A model generated the notes under the pieces. It searched no databases. It saw only the letters and a program-made list of their open reading frames with translations, and was not told the origin of the DNA. Below, in pieces: positions 8,369 through 18,910 of a stretch of 39,889 bases of DNA (position 1 is the first letter of the stretch; each line of letters opens with the position of its first letter). Source of the DNA: Symbiodinium natans (Eukaryota > Sar > Dinophyceae > Suessiales > Symbiodiniaceae); NCBI GenBank assembly GCA_905221605.1, contig CAJNDS010000665.1, positions 1 to 39,889 of the forward strand, read 5' to 3'. The position numbers and the translations under genes are program-made.

Positions 8369-9643
8369 CGTCAACAGGGTCTTCAAGACTTCAGATGGCA
8401 GGCTGCTAGCGTCACGGGCAATTTGCACGCAGCCCTGTGACTCATTGGAACTACTTCCACCAACGAAGTCCTGAAGTTGCTGAACGCAATGTGGACAAAG
8501 CCTTTCCGGATTCCGGCGAATATGACTGCTGCAGACCCAAGTCACGCACAGAGGACACACACGCCAATCAGAACATGAAATTCTTCGTTCTCGACCACAG
8601 ATGGCGCACTCCACGCTCGCAGAAATAAGCACAGGCGCTGGGATGGCATTGAGCCACATCACATTCTCTGCGTCGTTAACTCGTCCGAAGGCCCACAGAA
8701 AAAACTTGGCCACAACCGGCGCTGAATCAAACTCCACCGTTGCCAGGTTGGCCCTCAGCACCACCACTCCATTGAGTTGTAGAGCGAAAGTGTTTGCTGT
8801 CCACTGCATTCCAAACGTATTCACAGCGTTCGGAACTGGTTCCTGCCGGCACGCGCTTGGGGTCGGCAAGGCACGTTCCGTGCCGATCGACCAAGTGATG
8901 CTCTCTTTGAATAAGTTGTCAATCCTGCAGTACGTGCGATTCTGGCTATGAGGGTCTTGGGCTCCCACGTATAAGCCGGACACGCAAGAAGACAAGAAAA
9001 TCTGAAATTCAGCGCAACCCAGCAAGGGTTCCTCGGACTGAGCACCAAATAGAAAGTTGGATAATCCTCGCGGCCGAAAGAATGATGGCTTCCAATCAAT
9101 CCTGATGTTTTCAGGAAGAGGATGAAGCATTGCAATGTTCCTGACTCGGACGCATACTTGCTTGGCAGATGACAGGAGGCCGCATGCGACGCGGCGAAGC
9201 CTGTCCGCACTGTCCTCGATGTCTGAGCGTGTCAAGTAAATTGTTTTGTCTTGCCAGTTCTTGTCGTCTCTGACTGCATGAAACATTCCTCTGGACACGC
9301 AAGCCAAAGCATGCAAATACTCGTAAGAAATAAGCTGCCCAGGCAAAGAATATAAAACCTCTGGCGGTAGCTTGGAGCCGCCTTCATAATCCTCTTCAGC
9401 ACACTGGGCGATATGCTCCAGCAAGTCCAGCTGGGGAAGTCGTACGGGAGAGGGTTGCATAAGATCTGGACTTGCCACTGCGCCAACTTCATATTGCGCT
9501 GAAGCTGAGCCGATTTTAGGACGACCCCAGCGCCGAGTCCGAACACGATCATCTTCAGGCCTGAGTGAACTAAGACACTTAAGCAGATTCGATTGTTGAT
9601 AGCAAAATGGTTCGATTGTTGATAGCAAAAGAATGGGCAACAT
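8369..9643 (-). CDS. First F-box / SPRY-like / RING-like zinc module (N-terminal exon part)
   Basis: The frame opens at an ATG preceded by an in-frame TAG. About 90 residues in (nt ~9372-9235) a segment starting LPPEVLYSL and ending WQDKTIYL fits the F-box pattern: Leu-Pro, a hydrophobic helix, then ACVSR and a Trp. F-boxes normally bind Skp1 in SCF ubiquitin ligases. Next comes a beta-rich domain of ~160 residues (nt ~9120-8640) with the SPRY/concanavalin-like signature of LYVGAQD, then LQLNGVVVL. A zinc module follows (nt ~8608-8486) with ligands C1, C4, C18, C21, C26, H29, C38 and C41, then the tag LQDFVGGSS. A second F-box begins at LPSEVLKTL, and the frame is lost in a run of nine T (minus strand). 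A 20-bp direct repeat lies in the first codons (~9588-9630). F-box and zinc assignments are from motifs; SPRY is fold-level inference. Confidence 0.6.
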
Positions 9644-10139
9644 TTTCTAGAATCGATAAAAAACTTAAACAGATTAGTCGCTGATGGCTGGCGCCTTGAG
9701 ATTGCCGCCTTGTCTCGCCGGGATTTTGGCCAGCGATGTGACGTCGCGCCCATCTCGACAGGAAGCTTATACGCTGGCTAGAACAAGTGAAGCGTGCGTG
9801 TGTCACGACGAACACATGAATACATAAACGCATAGCGACTTGCTTTAAGTCAAGCGTACAGTGAAATAAATACTTCTGCCTGGACTTGCTTTTGTCGGGA
9901 CACGAGGTAGAAGCAGGCGACGCAGCAATGTCCGGATTTGTCCTCACAGACATAAACTGAGGTCAAACTTGCTGCTTTGGAGCGCCTACAAGCAGTCTTC
10001 GTAGCCCACATGCCGCAAAAGCTAAGCGTCTGCATTCTTTGCGAGGAGGAGGAAGAAGAAGAAGAAGCGGAAGCTGTTTCGGAAGTCCTGCCAGGATCTT
10101 GTTCATGAATTCATTTTAAAACTGACGTGATAGATTTAC
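9644..10139. other. Intergenic; possible 5' region of the element gene
   Basis: There is no supported gene. The stretch holds a purine tract of GAGGAGGAGGAAGAAGAAG type at ~10039-10070. It should contain the promoter of the large gene if 9643 is the true start, but I see no clear TATA-like element or spliced-leader relic. Confidence 0.4.
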
Positions 10140-10501
10140 TTGGCTATGAAGCAAGGTGTCCTTTCTCGCAAGATGCATTCGACTTCACGGAACATCTTCC
10201 AGGCATCTCTGCAGTGGTCGGCCCAAAAAACCGTCTGCAAAACAGGGCAATACACGAATGCTCCTGGGAAGTCTCCACGAAAGCCTAATTTCCGCAATAG
10301 CGGATGCTCTGACGACATTTTCCAGGCATGAAGACGTCGACCATTTGTATTGCTAGGAGTTTCTGGCTCTGAAGCTGACATTCCTTCACGTCGACGAACA
10401 ACCTTGTGCACTTCGTCTGCACTTCTGCTCCATTCCAGATGCGTAGCCAAAGGCACGACATCAAAATCACGCGGAATCTTGTACTTTCCACGAGTCTTCA
10501 C
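10140..10501 (-). CDS. Internal exon of an unrecognised protein
   Basis: An open frame of about 120 codons is bounded by good splice signals on the minus strand. The 5' side is a T-rich tract ending TTTTAACAGCAG|GTGAAG, and the 3' side is GCCAA|GTAAATC. The product reads KTRGKYKIPRDFDVVPLATHL, then LRKLGFRGDFPGAFVYC and WADHCRDAWKMFREVE. It has a mixed composition, unlike the low-complexity frames to the right. I do not recognise a family. It could be an upstream exon of the large element gene or part of a separate gene. Flanking exons were not found. Confidence 0.45.
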
Positions 10502-11770
10502 CTGCTGTTAAAAGAAAACAATGTGAAATAGTATATGTGTGAAAAATTATTTTTGACGCGCGTGCCCGCCTGTGGCTCAAGTTCTTTGCGGCCTGGAATC
10601 TGGGGCTGATGGACATCATCTCTGCAAGAGTCCTCCAGTCTCAACGCGTGAAGCTAACCAAAGAAATCAGTTTGCCAAAGCTTACAGCCGCTTCCCTAAG
10701 CTTCCAGCCGCCTCTCCATGAGATGTCTTTACCTCATTTACGACGGCCTCACATACTGCAATATAGGTCACTGCTAAGCAATTCACAGGAAACGCCAGCT
10801 GGTCTCATTCTACTTCCAGCCTGCTCTATGCGATGCAGCATAGGTATCATCCAGGGCCTCACGTCTAGCTGTTCATCATGTCAAACAAAAAGAAAATGAA
10901 TTTACAACAAAAAAACAATACATTGTGGGCTAGCATCTGTAGAGCAGATCCATCGCCAGGTAGATTCGCTTCTGTCTGCTTATGGGCGTCCTGGTGTGCG
11001 TAAAAATCAGAACAAGCGAATTCTTACGTTTGCGAGAATCTCCAGCACGTGTCTGATAAATAACGACATGTGCGGCTGCCTCTGGATCGGAGTCTTTGCT
11101 GCCTTGATTCTCGGAAGTTGCGGAAGAGGCCTGCAGTGTGAAACTTGAAGCCAACCACAGTGCACACGTTAGGCCCAGTGGTTCTTTTTCATTCCTGTTT
11201 AAACTTGGCTAACAGTCACGGCGGGCCGCTGAGGTTTCGTCATGTCTAAGCTTCCAGCTGCTTGAGCTTGTCTACTTCGACGAAGTCGCTTCATGTCACT
11301 CAAACAAGCCTCGCAGAAAACGCTTGGCCCTTGCTGGACAGCGGACCAGAAAGCATAATCTCATGTCAATGGAGCGGCAGCCTCTTCGATGTCACGTAGC
11401 GCGTCCTTCATCCAGGGCCTCATGCGCAGTTGATTTACGAAGGCGCACACATATGGATTTATTGAGAACGCAAAGCGGACATAGAGCAGGCCAGCATCTC
11501 TAAGCCAGATCCGCAGAAGTCCGCTTCATCTTGATGAGTTTGCGTCTGAAGCTCGGCCTTAAGGCGCGTAGATATAAACAAACGAGGACACCAATGTATA
11601 ATGAATTTTATAGCGCGCCTCGATTCGAAAAATTTTTTCTGCCTTTGCCGGATTGAAGTATTCTTTCCCAGAAAGCTGGCTTTTCCAATGAGGCACCTGA
11701 CGCAACTAGAAGCTACGAGGTTGTAACACCGACGTGAAAGGTATTCTGACACGCGCGAGGCCTTCAGCTT
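10502..11770. other. Intergenic, no gene recognised
   Basis: Only short repeats are visible: AAGCTTCCAGC-type words near 10680-10705 and 11248, and CATCCAGGGCCTCA at ~10850 and ~11410. The two may be remnants of one duplicated segment. No open frame here looks protein-like. Confidence 0.4.
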
Positions 11771-12115
11771 CGGAGCTAAGCAGACTTCACTCCATTGGTG
11801 TCGCCGGTGCGTGACATTTACGTGAATGCCGTCCTCGTCGACTTTCACGGCGAAAAAGTGACGATTGTGCCCTATCAGGTACCGGCCAATGTTTTGCAGC
11901 TCGTCCGCAGAAACCGTTCTCAAACACTTCCTTGGCAACGATTCATGAAGCTTCTATGGAAAAGTAGATATTCAATGCAAGCCTGGCGACGAAAATGGCT
12001 GCAGCATTCTGTTTCCATCAGCGAAGGCCTTGAACGGTCCGTCGCAGGTGTAGCCCACCTTTATCCCATGCGCCCTCAGGCTGTCGACGAGACAAACGTC
12101 TTTGAATTTCACATC
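11771..12115 (-). pseudogene. Two-exon gene fragment, possibly papain/OTU-like peptidase C-terminus
   Basis: Minus-strand text in two frames looks coding. The first part reads GDVKFKDVCLVDSLRAHGIK, then VGYTCDGPFKAFADGNRM (nt ~12115-11990). The second reads CLRTVSADELQNIGRYLIG, then HNRHFFAVKVDEDGIHV and HRRHQW (nt ~11928-11775). A GC donor at AGAAT|GCTGCAG and an AG acceptor before GAAGTGT would join them in frame, but other sites are possible. The RHFFAVKVDEDGIHV strand resembles the catalytic-His region of papain-fold peptidases; this is weak. The 5' end falls at the edge of the 2.43-kb duplication, so only the first 21 bases recur at 14525-14545. I take it as a truncated or broken gene. 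Confidence 0.35.
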
Positions 12116-14524
12116 TCCTGGCGTGAGTCAATATGAAATATTTGGCTTGCGGACTCGAGATGGCCGCGCCTGTGTTCAGCTTGCGCTCCTTCTTGCATCG
12201 CAATCTGGCAGAGTTGCGTCCTAAAAACAACGATTGACGTGTGCTCTGAAAATACTCACGCGACACAAAGTGAATCAGATCTTGCTTTTGCTAACTATAC
12301 TGTAAAAAATCAATGCCTTATATTCAAGGTCCTTGGCGGGCAAAGCCTCTGTACCAGTCGGATCTGGAGATTTTCTTCCATGTTCTCGACTCCTTCAAAA
12401 ATAAAACAGATCAATGCAATTCTGCCGATGCAAATGCGTCCTCGGACACATGGATGTTCTTGCTGCTGCGCATGCGGGCGAACATTCCTTTCGCGATCAT
12501 GTCGCCTTGAATGCAAATACAAGCTAAGATAAACTGACATCAATAAACATTTTTCTAATCAGCCAAGGAACAAAGACGCATGTGCGTCTGGTCGACTCCA
12601 TCAGCCACACTCTGCTTCTTGCAGAAGCCGAACGATTTCCCTGATGAAGCGACACATATTTGAGTTGTTGTCAGCAGCTTAATCGCGAAAAAGATCAGCT
12701 CAGTGGCAGGTTATCTCAGTGTTCCGTTCGTCCGGATCACACTGGAACATCGTGTGCCTGTGGAACACAGACTAAGAAATCGCACTACCCCAGAAATCAT
12801 CTTACAGGCAACTCTAAGTCGCAGACAGACGACTCGCCGCAAGCCTGTTCCACAAGCGTGGTTTGAATCGGTTTGATTCGCACTTAGTTAAATTTTCAGT
12901 TCAAATAAGCGCCGCTCTCGAGGTTGATGAGCTTCTCGATATTCGGCATCGGACGTTTTCGAGACCTTGCCAACAGCAGCTACATTGATACTATCGCAAA
13001 CGTTTTATGATTCTTCGAGGGCTAAGAATGCGACACAATGACTCGCCAACGATACCCTGCCCCACGCCTGTACATGCCACGTTCGAACGTATTTTTGCAC
13101 CGGTCAGATGTGATGAAACATATCAGCGAGACGTCTCCAGCTTCAGCAATTGATCAATGGCAGCATGCTCGCGTTGCACGGGCCTCGGACATTAACAACA
13201 CTGCCAATTACACTGTAAAGCTTTGTGCAGCGGTCTTGTTTTGGCTTTCATAATGATTCTTGATCACAGGTTCATGCGCACTTGCCTGACACGGTGCAAC
13301 GTTCAGGACTTGAGCTAGTTGAGTCAAGTCTCTGCTGCTCGTTCTTTGTCCTGCAGAATTTCACGCGCGGGCAAATGTTCGTAGTTCATATAATTTATTG
13401 TCTTTTCTGGAAGAGTCCTTCTCCAGTGGCCACCGCAGTCCAGGTACCCTGAACGAATCAGGCAAAGCAGGGATCACTGACAACATTAATTGACTAAATC
13501 AAATCATGACATTTGGCTCGGAGCATGGCACTTTGCCAAGCGATGCACTTTACCCGGCTTCAACTGTGGAGTCCTCGGACATAGCGTTGATCAGCAAAAA
13601 CAAAAAGAATGCAGCGATAATGATATCAGTGGACTCCAAGGTCTGAGTCGGCTCAGCAGCTTGAAGCCTTAGTGAAAAGCTCAACACGAAGGCGACATAA
13701 TGCACGAAACGTCTGACGCTGATCCGGCAAAGGTGGAATTAAGTGTCACGCTCCTTCAAAAACTCAGCAGGCGTGATCACGGCAGAGGATTTCCTTGCAG
13801 GAAAAAACAAATTCATCAGCGAGCCTCCGCGCAGATATTTAAGGGTGAAGCAAGTCCGTCCGCCAGCGAGGAAGCCGCACAACCGGTCCACCTAAGTGCG
13901 TCGGCATACTGATCTTCGAAAATACAGCAGGCACGGATGTAGCTATTTTTTGCCCAAGTGACTTGGAACGCCAGAAGTACCGTGCTCATCACACCTGGCG
14001 CTGCGAATTTAACCGGCAGCTGTTGCAAAATTGTTGTTACACATGCAACCCAGCAACTGCACTTCGTCGTCATCCGCGAACCAAAAGGGAAAGCGAACCA
14101 TTGCAGGTCCTTGGTACGGAACAGTGTTCGTGTGTGTGTGTGTGTGTCTGTGTGTGTGTCTGTGTCTGCATGCTGTGTTTTTCAATTTACATCTCGAAAT
14201 TCAAAGACATTGTCTGAGGCTTGCGCGGCCTGTCAAAGGATCGCAAAAGATTGCAAGTCAATGCTAGTGCCAAAGCTGCGCTCAGACATATACAAGGCGT
14301 TATTACTTTCTGCCCAACCCTTGCACGCGAAAAAATGACTTGCAAATGCAAAGTTGCAGGTCAAAACTACAACTAAGTATGATATTTTCACCGACAAAGG
14401 AAGTAAGAGTCGCCTCAAGTCTTTCTCATGGCCATAGAACCATCGTCCTCTCCTAGGAAAACATACAACAAAGAGCTATTTAAATGCCCGTGTGCGAGCT
14501 CCGGTCTCACGGCAGCTCCACGTT
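12095..14524. repeat. Segmental duplication, copy A (2430 bp)
   Basis: It begins AACGTCTTTGAATTTCAC and ends GCTCCACGTT, and joins copy B head to tail. Identity is high along the whole length with small indels. It holds a TG microsatellite near 14130-14165 and open frames up to about 126 codons that are mirrored in copy B. Indels between the copies break several of them, so I do not call genes. Function unknown. Confidence 0.9.
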
Positions 14525-16922
14525 AACGTCTTTGAATTTCACATCTCCTGGCGTGGGTCAATATGAAATATTTGGCTTGCGCACTCGAGATGGCCGCGCC
14601 TGTGTTCAGCTTGCGCTCCTTCTTGTATCGCAATCTGGCAGAGTTGCGTCCTAAAAACAACGATTGACGTGTGCTCTCAAAATACACACGCGACACAAAG
14701 TGAATCAGATCTTGCTTTTGCTAACAATACTGTAAAAAACCAATGCCTTATAATCAAGGTCCTTGGCGGGCAAAGCCTCTGTACCAGTCGGATCTGGAGA
14801 TTTTCTTCCATGTTCTCGACTCCTTCAAAAAAAAACAGATCAATGCAATTATACCGATGCACATGCGTCCTCGGACACATGGATGTTCTTGCTGCTGCGC
14901 ATGCGAGCGAACATTCCTTTCGCGATCATGTCGCCTTGAATGCAAATAAAAGCTAAGATAAACTGACATCAATAAACATTTTTCTAAACAGCCAAGAAAC
15001 AAAGACGCATGTGCGTCTGGTTGACTTCATCAGCCACACTCTGCTTCTTGCAGAAGCCGAACGGTTTCCCTGATGAAGCGACACATATTTGAGTTGTTGT
15101 CAGCAGCTTAATCGCGAAAAAGATCAGCTCAGTGGCAGGTTATCTCAGTGTTCAGTTCGTCCAACATCGTGCGCCTGTGGAACACAGATTAAGAAATCGC
15201 ACTACTCCAGAAATCATCTTACAGGCAACTCTAAGTCGCAGACAGACGACCCGCCGCAAGCCTGCTCCACAAGCGTGGTTGGAATCGGTTTGATTCGCAC
15301 TTAATTAAAATTTCAGTTCAAATAAGCGCAGCTCTCGAGGTTGTTGAGCTTCTCGATATTCGGCATCGGACGTTTTCGAGACCTTGCCAACAGCAGCTAC
15401 ATTGATACTATCGCAAACGTTTTATGATCCTTCGAGGGCTAAGAATGCCACACAATGACTCGCCAACGGTACCCTGCCCCACGCCTGTACATGCCACGTT
15501 CGAACGTGTTTTTCTACCGGTCAGATGTGATGAAACATATCAGCGAGACGTCTCCAGCTTCAGCAATTGATCAATGGCAGCATGCTCGCGTTGCACGGGC
15601 CTCGTACATTAACAACACTGCCAATTACACTGCAAAGCTTTGTGCAGCGGTCTTGTTTTGGCTTTCATAATGATTCTTGATCACAGGTTCATGCACACTT
15701 GCGTGACACGGCGCAACGTTCAAGCCTTGAGCTAGTTGAGTCAAGTCTCTGCTGCTCGTTCTTTGTCCTGCAGGACTTCACGCGCGGGCAAACGTTCGTG
15801 GTTCATATAATTTATTATCTTTTCTGGAAGAGTCCTTCTCCAGTGGCCACCGCAGTCCAGGTACCCTGAACGAATCAGGCAAAGCAGGGATCACAGAAGA
15901 TTAATTGACTAAGTCAAATCATGACATTTGGCTCGGAGCATGGCACTTTGCCAAGCGATGCACTTTACTCGGCTTCAACTGTGGAGTCCTCGGACATAGC
16001 GTTGATCAGCAAAAACAAAAAGAATGCAGCGATAATGATATCAGTGGACTCCAAGGTCTGAGTCGGCTCAGCAGCTTGAAGCCTTAGTGAAAAGCTCAAC
16101 ACGAAGCGACATAATGGACGCAACGTCTGACGCTGATCCGGCAAGGTGGAATTAAGTGTCACGTTCCTTCAAAAACTCAGCAGGCGTGATCACGGCAGAG
16201 GATTTCCTTGCAGGAAAAAAATTATCGGCGAGCCTCCGCGCAGATATTTAAGGGTGAAGCAAGTCCGTCCGCCAGCGAGGAAGCCGCACAACCGGTCCAC
16301 CTAAGTGCGTCGGCATACTGATCTTCGAAAATACAGCAGGCACGGATGTAGCTATTTTTTTGCCCAAGTGACTTGGAACGCCAGAAGTACCGTGCTCATC
16401 ACACCTTGCGCTGCGAATTTAACCGGCAGCTGTTGCAAAATTGCCGTTAGACATGCAACCCAGCAACTGCACTTCGTCGTCATCCGCGAACCAAAAGGGA
16501 AAGCGAACCATTGCAGGTCCTTGGTGCGAAACGGTGTTCGTGTGTGTGTGTGTGTGTGTGTCTGTGTCTGCATGCTGTGTTTTTCAATTTACATCTCCAA
16601 ATTCAAAGACATTGTCTGAGGCTTGAGCGGACTGTCAAAGGATCACAAAAGATTGCAAGTCAATGCTCGTGCCAAAGCTGCGCTCAGACATATACAAGGC
16701 CTTATTACTTTCTGCTCAATCCTTGCACGCGAAAAAAAGACTTGCAAATGCAAAGTTGCAGGTCAAAACTACAGCTAAGTATGATCATTCACCAATAAAA
16801 AAAAGAGTCGCCTCAAGTCTTTCTCATGGCCATAGAACCATCGTCATCTGATAAGAAAACACACAAGAAAGAGCTATTTAAATGCCGCTATGCGAGCTCC
16901 GGTCTCATGGAAGCTTCACGTT
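14525..16922. repeat. Segmental duplication, copy B (about 2398 bp)
   Basis: Direct copy of 12095-14524. It differs by substitutions, by loss of several bases near 15160, 15895 and 16220, and by TG-repeat length. Both junctions share the word ACGT, which may be the microhomology at which the duplication formed. Confidence 0.9.
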
Positions 16923-17812
16923 TTCTTTGTGTTTTTGTTGCTTTTGTTTTCAAGCCGTTTTCTTCTGCAGTGCTGCAAGTGCAGAGATGATGACATTGAC
17001 CTGCTAAGAAATCGAGGCTGAGCGTTGTTCAGATGTGGGTTTTTCCTAAGGATGAGACTCCTTACAACTTATACTGAAACCAAGGGTGGACGATGCTTTG
17101 CAAGACCAAGACCGCCTTCAACATGAAATTCCCTACAACCCATCCTGAAACCAAGAATGAGTAATGCTTTGAAAACTCATGATTGCTTTCAAAACTGACT
17201 ATGTTTCTGAAGCGTACGCAGTCCTTTGAGGAGATCAGGAACCCGTATCAGTGGAAGCGCAAATCTAGACAGCCTAGTGCTACATTTGTCTTTTTTTGGT
17301 CACAAGCCTAGCTGACTGTGGTTCGTGTTGCAGGCAACGGCACACGTGAGCAAGCTTTGGAAAAAGCGACGAGGGGAAGGATCTATGCACGGACGTCCCG
17401 GTCACAGCCTAACATCTTCACAAACCCAGATGTCATCTAAAAAAAACTAAAGTTAAAGCCACGGAGCAAGGCTTTGACCTATAAAGAGGGACCGTGTCTA
17501 TCAAGACTCCCGATCAGCGTCCTCTCAGATTGCTTGACCTTAGAGTTCATTTCGGCCACAAGACTCAATTATGAGAATGATCATGACGTATGGGTAAGGC
17601 AGGCTGCGTCGAATGCAGGAGCCTCTTGCCGCGCTGAAGGCACTCTCCGCAGATGAACCTTATTAAAATCTTGTAGATACTGATTTGTTACGACATGCAA
17701 GAGTAGGAATATGGATCACCAGCTAGGCTCACAGCGTGTTCTGAGCAAAGGCACTTCTGTCCGGAGCGCCCTGATCGACTAAATCTACAGCATAACATTT
17801 ACTTTAGGCACC
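16923..17812. other. Intergenic, no gene recognised
   Basis: Unique sequence. A short imperfect direct repeat occurs near 17055-17165 (GACTCCTTACAACTTATACTG against AATTCCCTACAACCCATCCTG, each with ..GAAACCAAG..GATGCTTTG). No convincing coding frame or structural RNA seen. Confidence 0.4.
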
Positions 17813-17816
17813 GTGG

Positions 17817-18456
17817 TCACTCGGCCTCCCTCCGACCCTGCCACAGGGGTCTGTAGTTGCCGCAAACGTCGCAGAGCGTCTCCGGATTGCTCCAGTTCTT
17901 CTGGTGCCTCACAAAAAAAAAACATCTATCAGACTCAGCAAATAACAATAAGTAAGGGCGTCGCCAGAGCGACTTATCGGCACGGTAGGACGTCACCAGC
18001 GCTACCTGAGGCGAAAAATAAAGAAGAAAAAGAAACGAGCAAGTTTGGACAGCCTTGGTCTCGCCAAACTTCACCTTCTTCTTCTTTGGCTTGTTGAGAT
18101 TCAAGATAGGCTTGACCTTCACGATAAATATGTTAAGTTTTTTTATGAGCATTGCCCGTGCTGTAGACGAATCCGACTGCGTGCATTAGCCAATCAGAAC
18201 TAATGCCTAGCCTTTTTAGTAGCACCTATATAGGTGCGCATGGCCTGCTGCTTCTCTTGCATCCTCCGTGGAAATTCCTTGACCGCAAGCTAGCAACATG
18301 TAGGGTCGAACGTGCGAAAGACAAAAATGAGAGCGGGGCCATCGCTCGCTCGTTCTTCTTCCAGGTCGTGTGCGGCGAGTCCTTCTTCTTCTCGCTCTTG
18401 TTACCGCTCTTGCTGGTGTTCTTCTTGCCGCTGTTTCTGCCTTTGTTCCTGCCCAT
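17817..18456 (-). CDS. Candidate small lysine-rich multi-exon gene
   Basis: An ATG at 18454-18456 starts MGRNKGRNSGKKNTSKSG, then a KSEKKKDSPHTTWKKNER stretch. A second block after GTGAAG|GTC reads VKPILNLNKPKKKKVKFGET (nt ~18108-18045) and ends at a GC donor. The last block, after GTGAG|GCACC, reads HQKNWSNPETLCDVCGNYRP and stops at 17817. The blocks lie on one strand in plausible exon order, with T-rich tracts before the acceptors. The exact donor of the first exon is unclear, and a middle exon (VALVTSYRADKSLWRRP) is possible. The product would be small and very basic with one Cys-x2-Cys, perhaps nucleic-acid binding. No family recognised. Confidence 0.35.
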
Positions 18457-18825
18457 GTCGCCTCAAAGCAGATCACAAATTGAATAACATCTACGTTTCT
18501 TGTTTAGTCTACAATAGCTGGCCTTCGGCGTGCAAGCAAAAAACAAAAGGATTGCGACGCAAGAATGCTTGAGCAGAACTGAGCATCGCAGTGGCTAAGC
18601 TTCGCTCATGCATGCTGATGTGCAACACACGTAGCAGCTACTTGCAGTTCACCGAAAATCCCCACGCTGCAGATCTCCAACCTTTCTCGCCAATCACATC
18701 GCAACAGTCCATGTCAGGTTGGCCTGGGCGTCGTGGCATTTCTCGATAACCCATAGACCTAAACCTTGTCGATGTCGAGCGTAAGCTAGGTGGTCAAAAA
18801 GTTTGTAGAAGTCATACAATAGGGA
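18457..18825. other. Intergenic, no gene recognised
   Basis: Unique sequence upstream of the candidate small gene; nothing diagnostic seen. A diverged single satellite monomer starts near 18826. Confidence 0.4.
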
Positions 18826-18910
18826 TTTGCCGTGCCGAGCGAAAGTTACCTATGCAAAAATCACAATCTTTGCAAAACCATACAAAACACTGACTAAAAA
18901 CACTAAAAAT
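18826..18910. repeat. Isolated partial satellite monomer (subtype B)
   Basis: GGATTTGCCGTGCCGAGCG followed by the CTATGCAAAAATCACAATC form of the 141-bp monomer, cut off about 85 bp in. About 440 bp of other sequence separate it from the main array at 19351. Confidence 0.8.

Larger units (their letters stand above)
1..9643 (-). mobile_element. Large composite transposon gene, left end outside window
   Basis: One minus-strand gene can be followed from an ATG at 9641-9643 to the window edge. A TAG stop lies just upstream in frame. The exons I infer are 9643-7639, 7559-4391, 4334-3711, 3603-3519, 3426-290 and 244-1, and the phases agree at every junction once one base is added at the A run 8360-8368. 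The order of domains is F-box, SPRY-like and RING-like zinc (twice), PD-(D/E)XK nuclease, D5-like SF3 helicase, OTU-like peptidase, C2H2 finger and DDE transposase. A nuclease, a helicase and a transposase in one reading frame point to a self-mobilising DNA element. I cannot see terminal inverted repeats or target-site duplications, because the left end is missing and the right end is not obvious. It could be a single polyprotein or, less likely, adjacent genes. The frameshift and stops leave open whether this copy is active. Confidence 0.7.

Noticed and set aside
10558-10585. Possible relic of the dinoflagellate spliced leader (TGTGGCTCAAG)
   Set aside because: Only about ten bases match the 3' end of the leader and the upstream part does not; chance is likely.
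13958-14338. 126-codon frame in duplication copy A
   Set aside because: It includes a TG microsatellite ([10 protein letters not shown]) and is broken by indels in copy B.
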